Notes under the pieces: model-generated
What the model was told of the DNA's origin: nothing
The model's input: only the letters and a program-made list of their open reading frames with translations
The model's database searches: none
Shown here: one piece after another, positions 45,001 through 56,349 of the stretch
Layout: every line of letters starts with the position of its first letter
Position numbering within the stretch: the stretch's first letter is position 1
Made by a program: the position numbers and the translations under genes
Source: Armillaria gallica
Taxonomy: Eukaryota; Basidiomycota; Agaricomycetes; Agaricales; Physalacriaceae
Reading direction: 5' to 3'
Length of the DNA: 64,000 nucleotides
Assembly (NCBI GenBank): GCA_037576215.1
Contig: JBANDB010000005.1
Span: 1,798,001 to 1,862,000, forward strand

Positions 45001-46500
45001 GCGGGATCAAGACGCGGGAACACGGGAACGGGAACTTGACGCAAGAACCGGACAGGGATAGTGATAGAGAGAGGAGGTCTACGATGAACTAGTTCGAAGA
45101 GGAATAACTGGTGCTCCCTCTTCATACCTGTGGAGAGAAGTCAACGAAAAGGCCGGGGGCTTTGTAGCACTACCCATCAACTAGTTGCGATCCCCGCCCA
45201 CTTGAACGATAGTCGACCACAAATCGATATCGCATGCAGGGCAGCTCCTCGCGTGGGAAATACCGAGGTCACTTTCCGAGTCTGGATCGTTTTTTTTCCG
45301 ACCCGGTCACTCATTCTTTATGGGTGGGAGTACTGGGTGTCTCCCCCGAAAAGGGTAATGTAAGCAGAAAGTCATGGTACAGGATCGCGTGCCTTTCAGG
45401 GGAGATGCACAAACGTCTCCAGAGAGGTTGTCGTCACCGCCGAGTGTGGCCCTCAAGCTCGACCGGTTATTCTTCCAGGTTACCGCGAATGACTTCCAAT
45501 AGAGCACCACTCGACCCGTAACCAGCAGCAAGAGTCGGCTCTCTGTCGAGTCCAAGGGGACGTTTTGAAGCACCATGAAAGCATGGTTTCAATCCGACCG
45601 CAAAAGCAAAGCTCGTTTTGCATGGAAAGTGGTAAATGATGGTAAATGATGGATAGCACAAAGCTTAGAATTCAGCATCTCCATGCCTCCTCTCCAGAGT
45701 CGTGCGCTCTTCAATTCTGGGACCTCCGCAGTTCAGATTGGTCCTTGTATAGCCAGGATCCACGTAATAGGCGTTCTTGAGTCCGACAAGGGGTAGTCGA
45801 CCTCCGGTGCAGATGATGGTACTTGACAGGTAAGGGGTGAATAACAATAAGAATATGTACATGACTCGGGAAGGAAACTAGTCGTCTCGATGGAGATGGA
45901 AAAAGATCTACGAAGCAGTATGAGGACTTTTATTTCATAGCAAGAACGGAGCAAAAGAGGCGTACCTTGTCCATCTCCGGCTTTCCAGCGCCATGAACAT
46001 CAACCTCGATCGACTTTGAAGCATGCTACTAGCTCGTTTCTTGGACTCTGAAACTTTGCTCGTTCAAAGGGATGGCTTTCCTAAGAGGTTGTAGACGAAC
46101 AGATCGTCGAATGCAAGTATCGGGAGCGGGGGAGAGAGTAGCGAGTGAGATGGACGGTGCCACTGTACTCTATTCGGAGGGACGACGTGTTCGAGGGCGG
46201 GGGTCGCGTTAGCTGCACGGGCTCATTCGCTGACGACCATCGAGTGGACGGAGTGACTAGTAGTAGATGATCTCGACCGTGTCCTAGCTCCGGGACCCAA
46301 ACGCGAGGCTTGCATGCTCCTCACGCCCAGATGGCCTCCGCATATCATTCATCGACACCTCGCCGATATCCTGCTCTTCTCCATCCTCCTCCGCCACGGC
46401 TCCGAGTCGTTCCACCACTCGCTGTGATGGCTTGAAATTTATCGATATCGTCGCCGTCAGCCATCCTCCCGCGTTAATTGGTGACGCCATAGCTGTAGAG
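45000..46500. other. Decayed host sequence; right part recurs at 63440-64000
   Basis: No recognised gene. From about 45870 (cgggaaggaaact, then 'tttatttcatagcaag') it resembles 63450-64000, including 'ggtgccactctactctattc'-type runs at 46150 and 63690. A minus-strand frame at 45665-45862 begins with a hydrophobic segment but has no recognisable family. Confidence 0.4.
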
Positions 46501-47400
46501 AGAAGGGCGAGGCACTGTGCGACTATACCAGTATCGCGTGAGGGAGGGCGGTGCAGATGTTGGAGGATAGGGCGCTAATTTGGGTCTTTGGTGAGGTAGG
46601 CTTCGATTTGGCCCGTTCGAGCATTGCGTTCTTTGTGTGACTCGATAATGCGGGGAGGTGTTGGAGACGAGGCTGGAAAGGAAGGGGAGGAATATTCCTG
46701 GGCTGCATGAAGAGGAAGATGGTGGGACCGCAGTTGAAGAACACTTTGCGGTAGTCGGCGTATCTCTGAGATGGCGGTTCGTTGGTATTTGGCGGCTCTG
46801 AGGTCGATACCTACGGGGTCCTGGTTGTCGAAGTTGTGTACACGAGGAACGGATAATCTGTAGTGTCGGTACGGAAACGGCAAGCGAGATCGTAGCGGAC
46901 AGGAGGGTTTCCTAATCGCTTTTGATCGATATAAATGTCGAGCGGCCACTGGAAGAGGAGTTTATAACGTTACTGCGAACGAAGTAGAATGACATACCCT
47001 CATGCCTGCTGGCATGCAGGAGATACCAGGCAAGATCTCCATTGACAGCGGTTGGGACATGACAAGCAGGACGAGAGGGACATGTATTCGACAGAGACAC
47101 GACTGTCGAGAATCAGTACTGCAGAAGCAGGGCAGAGTCAATGTACGCACTATGGTCGCTTCGCCTTCCAACTGTTCCAAAGCCTGCACCTAACTGACGT
47201 GTGATGGAATATCATTCATTGAGAACGTCCTCATTTCTAGCAGGATGCAGAAAGGCCTGAGGCGTTGAAGAAGACTTCCAAAGTAATCTGGTAGTGAGGA
47301 AGCGACGGACGTGTTCAAGAAAGCAGGCCACATCAGACCGAGCCGGACATTGCCAATGCCGTTCTCCTGCTCTCTCCCCAACAGTTTCTTCTCGACCTTC
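46500..47400 (-). pseudogene. Diverged copy of the unidentified minus-strand repeat family
   Basis: It shares with 766-1437 and 47900-48640 the blocks FFNCG, IIESHKE and the conserved run containing 'gggcagagtcaatgtacgcactatgg'. Frames are broken. The plus-strand unit that follows the other copies is missing here, so this copy is partial. Confidence 0.4.
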
Positions 47401-48640
47401 TCATCTCTTCATCGCATGGGTAAAATCACGTCTCCCATAATTCTTCGGCCTCGGGTTGCCAACGAAGCAGCTGCTCTTCCTTTCTGAAGCTTTGCTCGTT
47501 CGAAGGGACGTCTTCCCACAGAGGCTGCAGACGATTCTTCATGAACCGATCGTCGAATGCAAGACATGGAGCGGGGTAGCGAGTGAGATAGATGGTGCCA
47601 CTCTACTCTATTCGGAGGGACGACGCGTTCGAGGGCGGGAAATGCGTTAGCAAGACAACATGCACGGGCTCGTTCGCTGACGATCATTGAGTGGCCGGAG
47701 TGACTGATAGTGGACGATCTCGATCGTGTCCTAGCTCCGGGAACCAAAGGCGCCATGCACGTATGAGGCTTTCGCGCTCCTCCGCATCCAGATGGCCTCC
47801 GCATATGATATGCGACAGCTCTTCTCCTCATCCTCCTCTGTACAGCTCCGGCTCCTTCCACAACGGCTTGAAGTTTATCGATATCGCCGTCCTCCAGCGT
47901 TGACTAGTGACTGGCGACGTCATAGCTGTAGGGAGTAGGGCGAGGTACCGTGCGACTACTGGTGTTGCGTGAGGGAGATATTGGAGGAACGGACATTGTA
48001 GGGCTCTCGGTTCGGGTCTTTGGCAAGGTAGGCTTCGATTTGGCCCATCGTGTTCTTCGCGTGACTCGATAATGCGGGGCAGCGTGAAGACAACGCTGGA
48101 AAGGAAGGAGCGGAATACCGCCAGGCTGCACGAAGAGAAGGTCGACGAGACTGTGGTAGTCGACGCGTGATGGCACCTCGTTGATATTCGGCGGCTCTTC
48201 ATCGATACCTGTGGGGTTCTGGATGCGGCTGGTGTACAGTAGGAGCGTGTACTTTGCGTACTTTGTAGCGTTGATACGGAAACGGCGGTCTGAAATGGGC
48301 GAGCAAGCTTGTACCGATTCCCCAAAGGCCTTCGATGTGAATGTCGAGCCGCCATTGGTCCGAAGAGGAGTTGAAGATACCAGACGAAATATCCATTGAC
48401 AGAGATACGACTGTGGGTGAGATGTCGAGAATTAACGTCAGTGCAGAAACAGGGCAAGGTCAGTCAGTGTACGCACTATGGTTGGTTCCCCTTCCAAGTT
48501 CCAACCGGTCAGCGTTGTTCCAAAGCCCCGACGTGTGACGGAATACCGTTCATTGAGAGCATCTCCTCCTCCGGCAGGATGCGGAGAAACCTGAAGCATT
48601 GGAGAAGATTTCCAAGGTGAGGAAGTGATGGACGCGTTCA
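47400..48640 (-). pseudogene. Third copy of the unidentified minus-strand repeat family with its flank
   Basis: 47450-47900 matches 46060-46500 and 63580-64000. 47900-48640 matches 766-1437, with FNSSSDQWRLDIHI (near 48360) and VDLLFVQPGG (near 48140). Frames are interrupted. Family unknown. Confidence 0.4.
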
Positions 48641-48739
48641 AAAAAGCAACATCGGACTGATACGGACATTGCCGAAGGCGTTCTCTTGCCTCCGCTCATC
48701 ACTGGTTTCTTCTCGACCTTCACGTCGTTTGGGTAGAAT

Positions 48740-51460
48740 CATGTCTCCCATAATTCTTCGGCCCCGGGCTGCTATCATAACTCTTCTCTCTGTATACGAA
48801 GATTTTCAATTGGGGATGGCCGGTTTTCGTGGACAGATGTACGTGCAGACTGTTTACTACTGATAATAACCATTTCTCATACCGTACAGATTGTCACGCG
48901 CTTTTTGCCTCTGACGCTCTCACCACCCGCTTTTAAGAACTCTCCTGATATGCACGACGTCCTTCATGCGGCAGGATGGGAGTGGACGAAGGTAAGCATC
49001 CCTCCCATGTTTCAAGCTAACAGATAACCAGAAGGTCCAAGTTGGCCCGTACCGGCTGGATGTCATTTCGGCTATGGGTCATACAGCACGACGCGAACAT
49101 ACGCCGATTAGGCGTTCGACACCAATACAGGAGAAATTACATCCCTCGTACTTCTAATCTCGACAACGAGCCTACCTAATGTGCTTATAACGATCTCAAT
49201 GGCATTCTCACCTCGCTGTGAGGCACGCCTCATTCTCACCAAATAGTTCAGGGCTTGACCACAGCTGTATTGTTAAGCGAGCCCAATGCACGACCAGACC
49301 AAGGCAAGCTTGAGAATATTCTTTTCCCTTCCATCTATCTGACAAGTGTTCATAGCGCTTTTCTGATCCCTGGACACGTATTCTCGCCTAGTAAATTGAT
49401 GATTTTTGGAAGAATCATTGATTGTCTGCACCAAGGCATCGTAGAAAGGCGACGAGAAGTGAACTACTCAAAGGCGGGGTATGTCCCGGTTTATTGTTTC
49501 CGTTGTCCCTGGCTCATTTCAGCGTGCCTTCTTAGTCACCGATATCATTGCCCTGCTCTTCTTTTCGTCGAATACTTGTAGTGTACTACGTGCAGTGCGA
49601 AACCCGTGGGAACATGTCGATATACCATGTAGCCTCGTCAATGACCACCTCATCGAAAAAGGGTCACCTCCAATGGGTCTTCTACAAGCGGTCGTACAAC
49701 TACTCTTCACGGAATGCGATGATTCAACAGGACTCTACTCGCCGCGACGCAAGCGCCCGACAAGCGACCCTACTGGATAATCTATCTGACCGAAGGATGG
49801 TATTTTGGCCCGAAGACGATTGATTGGTGGAGGATCCTCGCGTCCATCCATTCTTCCCACTTACCACCAGCGGAGGCCTTGATTTGCTTTGAGCATTCTG
49901 CCGGTGACGATCATCAGCTGCACCGAGGGTTAGTCTTCAGCCTTGGGAACAGTGAGCCATAATGAACTGACTGGGCGCTTCTTCAGCACGAGGTCCATTT
50001 CGTTTAGTTCTGCGGTTGATGGAAACGTTTGTGATGAATGAACAAGGGGAGGAGGAAATCTCGTCGAGAGCCCGGATTGGTGGTTGCAATGTCACCGACA
50101 CATATCAAGGTCGACCCTTCCTGGCGTAGCCGGTACACACTTCATCACGCACCATTTCACTGGGCCTTGCTCCTTGTTTCACAGCTCGCATCAGGTTCCA
50201 TCCATGTTCAGGAGTTCCTTTATTGCGACCATCGAAGCCGCGGGACTCCTCGTCGTCGCAGATCTCTCCGCTGAGGACCTGATGGGCACGGCCTCATACT
50301 TCGACATCCTTATCCTCGCACCAGGAATGCATCAGCAGCAATCTATCGACGCGGTGAAACGCCGACAACCGGTGCGATGACTAACGGATACGTCTTCCAT
50401 GTCGAGAATCCCGCTAACGCAGATACCTACAAACCATTGGGTGCACTGGACACCTCGTTAATTTACACAGCACCTTCCTCGACGATGACCCATCCAGATG
50501 TGATCGCCGAATCTAGTCCTTTGTGGTCGCTGGGATGCTCTTCTCCCCTCCTTACACGGTATTCACCGTCACCGTAATCGTTGGAACCGGCGGGTGCTCC
50601 TGGCGCTGTAGATGCTCGTATGTCGATCAATTAAGCGGAGATGCGTATAAGGACGGGAAGACGTGGAAGAGTGAAGTTTAAAAGGATGAAATGTTGACTC
50701 TTTTGAGTCAAGATCGCTGGTGCGGGGTCGATAAGACTGACAGCGCCAGTGGTGGCGGGAGATATCCGACGAAGAGAGTTTTGCGACGCTGTTGGCGTAT
50801 TTGTCTGCCGCTCCTGCTGGTAACACATCGAAAGCTGTTTGCTTGTTCTGTCACCATCTTGGATACGCGCAACTCCTTGATGGTGTTGTGCATGCGGAAG
50901 GGGAGCCGAGGAAGTAGGAGTGGAGATAACTGATGGCGAACCAACTTGTTATGGGTCTATGTTATCATTTGATCTCCCGGAGAAATCGAACTCTTAGACC
51001 TCAGGCAACTATGGTCGGCGGGATGACCGCGGTTGATTTTGCAACAAAGTTGCAAAAACTCGGCGTCATGCCACCAGTCCACAGACAATGCTGCCACACC
51101 GGCCCGATTGCTCCGAGTGCTGCACCTCTTCGACGACGACGACGTGCCGTAGTGGGATCGGCAACGCATCGGTCCTTTTGATGCATTTTACTTTTGCCAG
51201 CCAGAACTTGTTCTTGTACGAGCAAGAACCTTTTCTGCGATGCCTAGCAATCTCTCGACCACACATTTTCCATATGATTTTCGAATCGCGCGAAGTTGGC
51301 AGAATATTTGTCATATAATCAAGACCTTTCCCCCGAATCTCTGGACTACGTTCCATACAGCCATCACCAACAATATAGCACCGTCAAGCTTACTCAATTC
51401 AGGTCCTTCTCGTCTTCCTAGCGTTCATCGGGACCTCGACACGTTCAACATGTCTTCTAA
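48740..51460 (+). pseudogene. Uninterrupted paralogous host unit (copy 2)
   Basis: This copy lines up with 1660-2950 plus 38931-42180 and lacks both insertions, so it serves as the empty-site reference. Blocks include FSPSKLMIFGRIIDC (49385-49430), VDIPCSLVNDHLIEKG (49615-49665) and DLMGTASYFDILILAPGM (50278-50330). Plausible short introns separate them. I cannot assign a family and cannot say whether it is functional. Confidence 0.45.
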
Positions 51461-51564
51461 AGTTTGAAGCATGGACGACATTATTCTTAGTATAACGCCA
51501 TCAAGAGCGGCGGCCTGACTCAATACATGTTCTTCTCGTCTTCCTATTTTCTAACGTTCAAGAC

Positions 51565-52860
51565 CTCGACATGTTCAATGATGCTGATTCAATTTCGACT
51601 CGAAACCACGATGCTGCACTTCACCTCGGCAAGGTTGTACTACACCTTTCAACTAATGCCGATTACCCTTTTGCTCACCCGAATACCCGGATTGCAAATC
51701 ACAGCATGTGCCAACCTCTTTCTCCATTGACTATGGCGGCGCCTCCCTTAGCGCTACAATTCCTTGCGACGCTCCTACTGATAAAATTGATTGTCACAGC
51801 CGCATTTGGCGCAATCCTTTTGTATACCGCAGAATGTTGCCGGTACCAGTAAGGAGCGGTCTGCACTTCAAGTTCTATAATGAACTGAAATTCCGGACAG
51901 TGCTAAGTAGCGATACATATTCCCACATCTGCAGGCAAAAACGAGTATCACACCTCTCGTTCCAGGCGTTGATAGGCTGCCCCCGTAAAAACAGTATACT
52001 GTCGCTAAGAACAAGAATCCAACATGGATGTATCACTCTTATAAAAACTCAACGTGCCATTTTCTTCTAAGTACACTCGCGGTAACTGTCAAGGCTACCG
52101 ATTTAACAGTACCGGACGGTGTAAGCATATCACCGCCTGTCTTCTGATCCACCTTCCACGTCCGACTCGTCTATGGTACCTTCACTCTGATCTTCGGAAT
52201 GACGTCTGAAACGAAGAGATGATGTCGATGCGATACTTCCATTCCAAGATTCGTCGGGCCGCGCATGCCCTGCAGCGACCCGTCCGACAATAAGTGTCGG
52301 TGCGATTCCCTACCGTCATGTATCAGAGCTGGGACACTGAACAGTGAAAAGAGGAGACATACCCGTGCGGAAGACGCTATGATATCAGCATACGGCCCTC
52401 CTGGGCTCTCCCGAGCGACAAGTACCACATACGCCAGCAGGGAAAGGGAATAGATCAAAGCGGATTCCACGATGATCTCAATGACACCTCTGTACGACCG
52501 AATACCCATCCCTCCCGTAACGGTGACGATACGGTATATGATCAGCAGGGTGCAGAAGATAGTTGTGGCCATGAGGAAGGATATATACAGGATAGACCAT
52601 ATAGCAGCGCTCCCATAAGATAACAGATCCTGTGTGTTATCCGGTGTATCATGGATGAGATGATACGTATCGACAATCTTGATCGCTGAATCTTCCGTTA
52701 GCGCTGGGTTGGGTGTAGCAAATCCAGAATGGACTATACCTGTTCCTGCAAGGGTACATGTGATAGGTATGAGTGCAATCAACCAACGTCGTCCCCAGAC
52801 AGTCCAGCATCTCCAGATCTGAGAAGCTGTTAACTCCCGATAAGTACGAGTCAAAAATTG
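51565..52860. repeat. ~1.3 kb segmental duplication, copy 1
   Basis: It is closely similar to 59085-60310, including noncoding sequence on the left (for example 'aaaacgagtatcacacctctc'). The right end falls inside the membrane-protein gene, at its second intron, and so truncates the copied gene. Confidence 0.8.
52171..52859 (-). pseudogene. Truncated copy of the multi-pass membrane protein
   Basis: It carries the last ~210 codons of the family, from IWRCWTVWGRRWL to the C-terminus, nearly identical to 59622-60270. The upstream exons are absent; homology ends within the intron ('agctgttaactcccgataagtacgagtc' corresponds to 60280-60305). Four hydrophobic segments remain. Probably not functional. 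Confidence 0.8.
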
Positions 52861-52899
52861 AGACTAGAACCAACTAATATGTATGCATTTATAGCCTTT

Positions 52900-53600
52900 A
52901 CATCCGAATCCCCTTCATTCTTGTGTCGTAGTAAGTCATGGAGATCTTTCCAGGAAACTCAGAAAAGTAAGTCAATTCTCAACAGAAAACATAATCAACG
53001 GGTATCGTTAAAATGACACTGGCTATCAGGATACCGTACATCTAAACACATAGATGGGCCCACAAACATATTCAAGTTGAACTCACACAAACGCGGACAA
53101 ATGCAGTTGAACGCATGCACGCAGATGTCGAACGCAGAATTCTTTTGGCCCATCAACGAAGAACACCGCGATGCTAACCAGTCCCGACCGGTGTTTCTTG
53201 AGGAGATTGATCTATCTGAGGTGCAGCTTGTTCGCCAGTACACGAATCACCTGGATGTCCTTCGTCAAAGGATGAGGATCATATATACTTGGTAGTAGGA
53301 AAGCAGGTTTCGTGTTTCGTTCGTACTTTTGTTTGCTATCCGTTTCTCCTCCTATTCCTACCTAATGTCCTGTTGTCTGAGTCTCCGATAATCACGTTGT
53401 GTTTAGAATGACCCAGAAATGGCATTTTCCGAGACTTCCATTCAGTTGAGATTCACATATCGCTGCAGTGAGAACAAAATAAATCACCGGAAGAAGCAAA
53501 GGAAATACGATCATATTGAAGCTATAGTTATAAAACAAAGACCAGAGCTATGGAATAAAAGTCTATAACATTAATTGCTCGAATAAAGAATATTGCCGCA
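52900..53600. other. Intergenic; one short plus-strand frame of unknown nature
   Basis: A plus-strand frame at 53077-53295 contains FLEEIDLSEVQLVRQYTNHL, a plausible protein-like stretch without a known motif. The rest is AT-rich and downstream of the laccase stop. Confidence 0.35.
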
Positions 53601-53614
53601 GCAGTCAGAACGTC

Positions 53615-56252
53615 TTAGAGATCTTCCGCCGGCGTATCATCGTATATTGGGCAGAGTTGGTCCCATTGATCTAGGGTTGGGAAGTCAGGATGAAGTCCGC
53701 TCGGAGGAAGAGACTGACATACCGGTTGGGTTGATAGTGGAGTTCCAGGCCTCTACAGCTTCTGCGAAAACAACGGCGAGTCCGCTACCAAAGGAGTCAT
53801 TAGCAAATTAACCAAGCAGCTCATTGAAATCACGCACGCTTCCAGGTGCCAATCAATGTGGCTACACCGAAACAGAACCAGTTAGCATATCTCGAGTCAA
53901 AGCAGTAAAAGGCAACCGACCAGTGAAGGAACCATGGTCCAGGATTATCAGTCGTGAACCGAATCGTAACGTTGTCCCCTGCGTTACCAATGTTGACGAC
54001 ATCTCGTCTCACGGGATTCTCATAGTTGTAGACGGTACTACCAGCACTTCGGATAACATCGAAGGTGTGCTAATCGTGATCAATTCTTGAGAACGGGCAG
54101 AGAACAAGATTTGGACGAGAGCTTACACCGTGCAAATGGAACGGGTGCTAGAGTTCATAAAATCAGATAACAGCAGATAAAGCATGACGAGATTTACCCC
54201 TCCACCAACGACACCGCCGGGCATAGAAATTTCGATTGTAGAATTCACGGGAAGCGGGTAGACAGCGCCCTCAGGAAGGAGGTCATTAGCATCCCGTGCA
54301 CCGCTCAAAATCTGCAAAAGAACTGGTGTTGTCGGAGGAATAAAGGAGGCGCCATTGACCGTAAAGACTCCGGAGGTTGTCTGCATGCTCCTAAGCTAAA
54401 GAACGCAAGAGATGACGCAAGAAAGGAAGACGCACGAAAGCGAAGGCTAGGTTAAGCGCGACGTCGACGCCTCCAGCTTCAGGGGTTCCGGGCTATTGCA
54501 CACTTAGATTATGGATAACGATGAACGTGCATTAACTTACGGCTCCTGGATTCTCAAGAGGCTTGCAGGGGATGATCATCAATCTCAGCGGGAATTGGAG
54601 GCGAAGTTAGAGGCACGTACCACCAAGTCAGTCTCATTCATTGGTAACACGCTCGTGAAAGATACAGTGTCGGGTTCCACACTATCTGCGCCAGCGTATC
54701 GGAGGATGGCGGAATTAATACCATCTTTGAATCCTAACGCACCAACACTTGGGTTGGCGCGGATCCCTTGAGGTGTCAATGTTAGAGTGTTTTATCACGA
54801 CGGGACGAGTTGACGTACAGTAGTTTCCAATGTCTTGGTTGGCGTTCAACTGGTTCATACATCAGTGAATATACTGGTCTTCCAAAAATTAAGTAGAAAC
54901 AGACAACAAACGAATAACGTTGGCCTGAAGAGGGGGAGAACGAAGCCGCGTAAGCTGGCAGCTACGTGATGGAAATGACACGGAGAACAAACCAGCGAAG
55001 ATCTGGATTTCATCTACGGTGTATGGGACATGGTTTACACCGTCGACTTCGATAATTGTCCTGGGCATTACAGATGAATAAAGAACAAGTGAAGGAAAAG
55101 ATGGGTACTTACATCAAGTGGCTCTCAATAGAGAAAGTGAATGCCGCGTCACAGCCAACGTTGATCATTCGAATGCGGTATCTGCATTGCACCCTTTAGA
55201 GAGAAACTGCAGACAGACATAAAACACCTACCGCGTTCCCTGCACGACGTTCACAATTGCCAAATCATGGCTGGCGTCCTCGCTCCATCTAATCCGCCGG
55301 ATTAATACCCTCTTCCCACTCCCAGACATGAAATCAACGTACCGACCCACGCCATTGATGAGTGTCGCGTCCGGAGTACTATGATGATCATTACTTGTCA
55401 CGTCTGTCTGATATCAAGCGAAACTAGACCTACGGGAAGCCCAATTGTTTAGCAGGTGTATGATACCAGTCTGACAATGTCAAGATACTAGTACTGTCTG
55501 CGGCAAGGTCAACCTGCAGTACAAGCGAAAAGAAGTCAACGCACCATCATCAACATCATACAGGTCAGCATGTGGATCCTCGGGGTCGTAGATAATGAAT
55601 GGTCCACGAAGTCCATCACAGTATTGAGTAGCTAGAGGGATCATTATTATCTTCTCGAGAACATGTAATGAAGATGTCAGAAAATTCGTACACAGATGGG
55701 AGTGGTACCAAAACGTTCCTGCTTGGTTGGTAGAATCAAAGGTGTACAAAAATGAATCTCCTTTCACGATAGGGCACTGGTTGAGATTAGCACCAGCATC
55801 AAAATGTATTAACAATTCTGGATTACCTGGTTCACAAAAGCACCTCCGTCAGCCCAGTTGGTACCCTTCTGGAAGAGACCATGCCAATGCTGGAGAAAGG
55901 CATGAAACGCGGAATTTATCAGGCAGAGAACGAACGTACGATAGACGTGCTCTGCAGAATTTCATTGTTGTCGAGCTGGTTGACGACATTAATCTGGAAT
56001 ATATCTCCCTGAAAAGTGCATTAGTAAATTGCGCTGTGGATGGGCGGCTGAGAGGCTAACCTTGTTTCCTGTGATGAGCGCGCCATCTATCTGCGAATTC
56101 GCCAATGCACCGAGGCGTTCAAAGCCATCTGGATTGACGTTTCCATTGGAGACAACGAGATCCCCTACAGGACCGATAGTTCCTTGTCGTTGGCCTTGGG
56201 AGCCAGCGAGAAGGACAGCAATAGTGAGCAGGGAAGTGAAGGGGAAAGCCAT
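53615..56252 (-). CDS. Secreted laccase (multicopper oxidase), about a dozen introns
   Basis: Laccases oxidise phenols with reduction of oxygen to water and act outside the cell in lignin or pigment chemistry. ATG at 56252 opens a signal peptide ([20 protein letters not shown]). Exon 1 is 56061-56252, exon 2 55940-56008; introns of 52 and 50 nt flank exon 2. All four copper signatures are present: HWHGLFQ (near 55880), WYHSHL-S-TQYCDG across an intron (near 55690-55620), HPFHLHG-HTF across an intron (near 54120-54060), and [11 protein letters not shown] across an intron (near 53950-53850). The residue ten after the T1 Cys is Leu, typical of many basidiomycete enzymes. The C-terminus reads [17 protein letters not shown] with TAA at 53615-53617. 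With splicing as read, I found no stop in the exons examined. The plus-strand neighbours are not related. Confidence 0.9.
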
Positions 56253-56349
56253 TTCGACTCGAAAAACACAGAGAGCCGTCTGTCTTCACTTTATACCTGT
56301 ACTGAAATGTGTACGGGGGCCGACACTCGGATGAGGCCTTCCCACAGAT

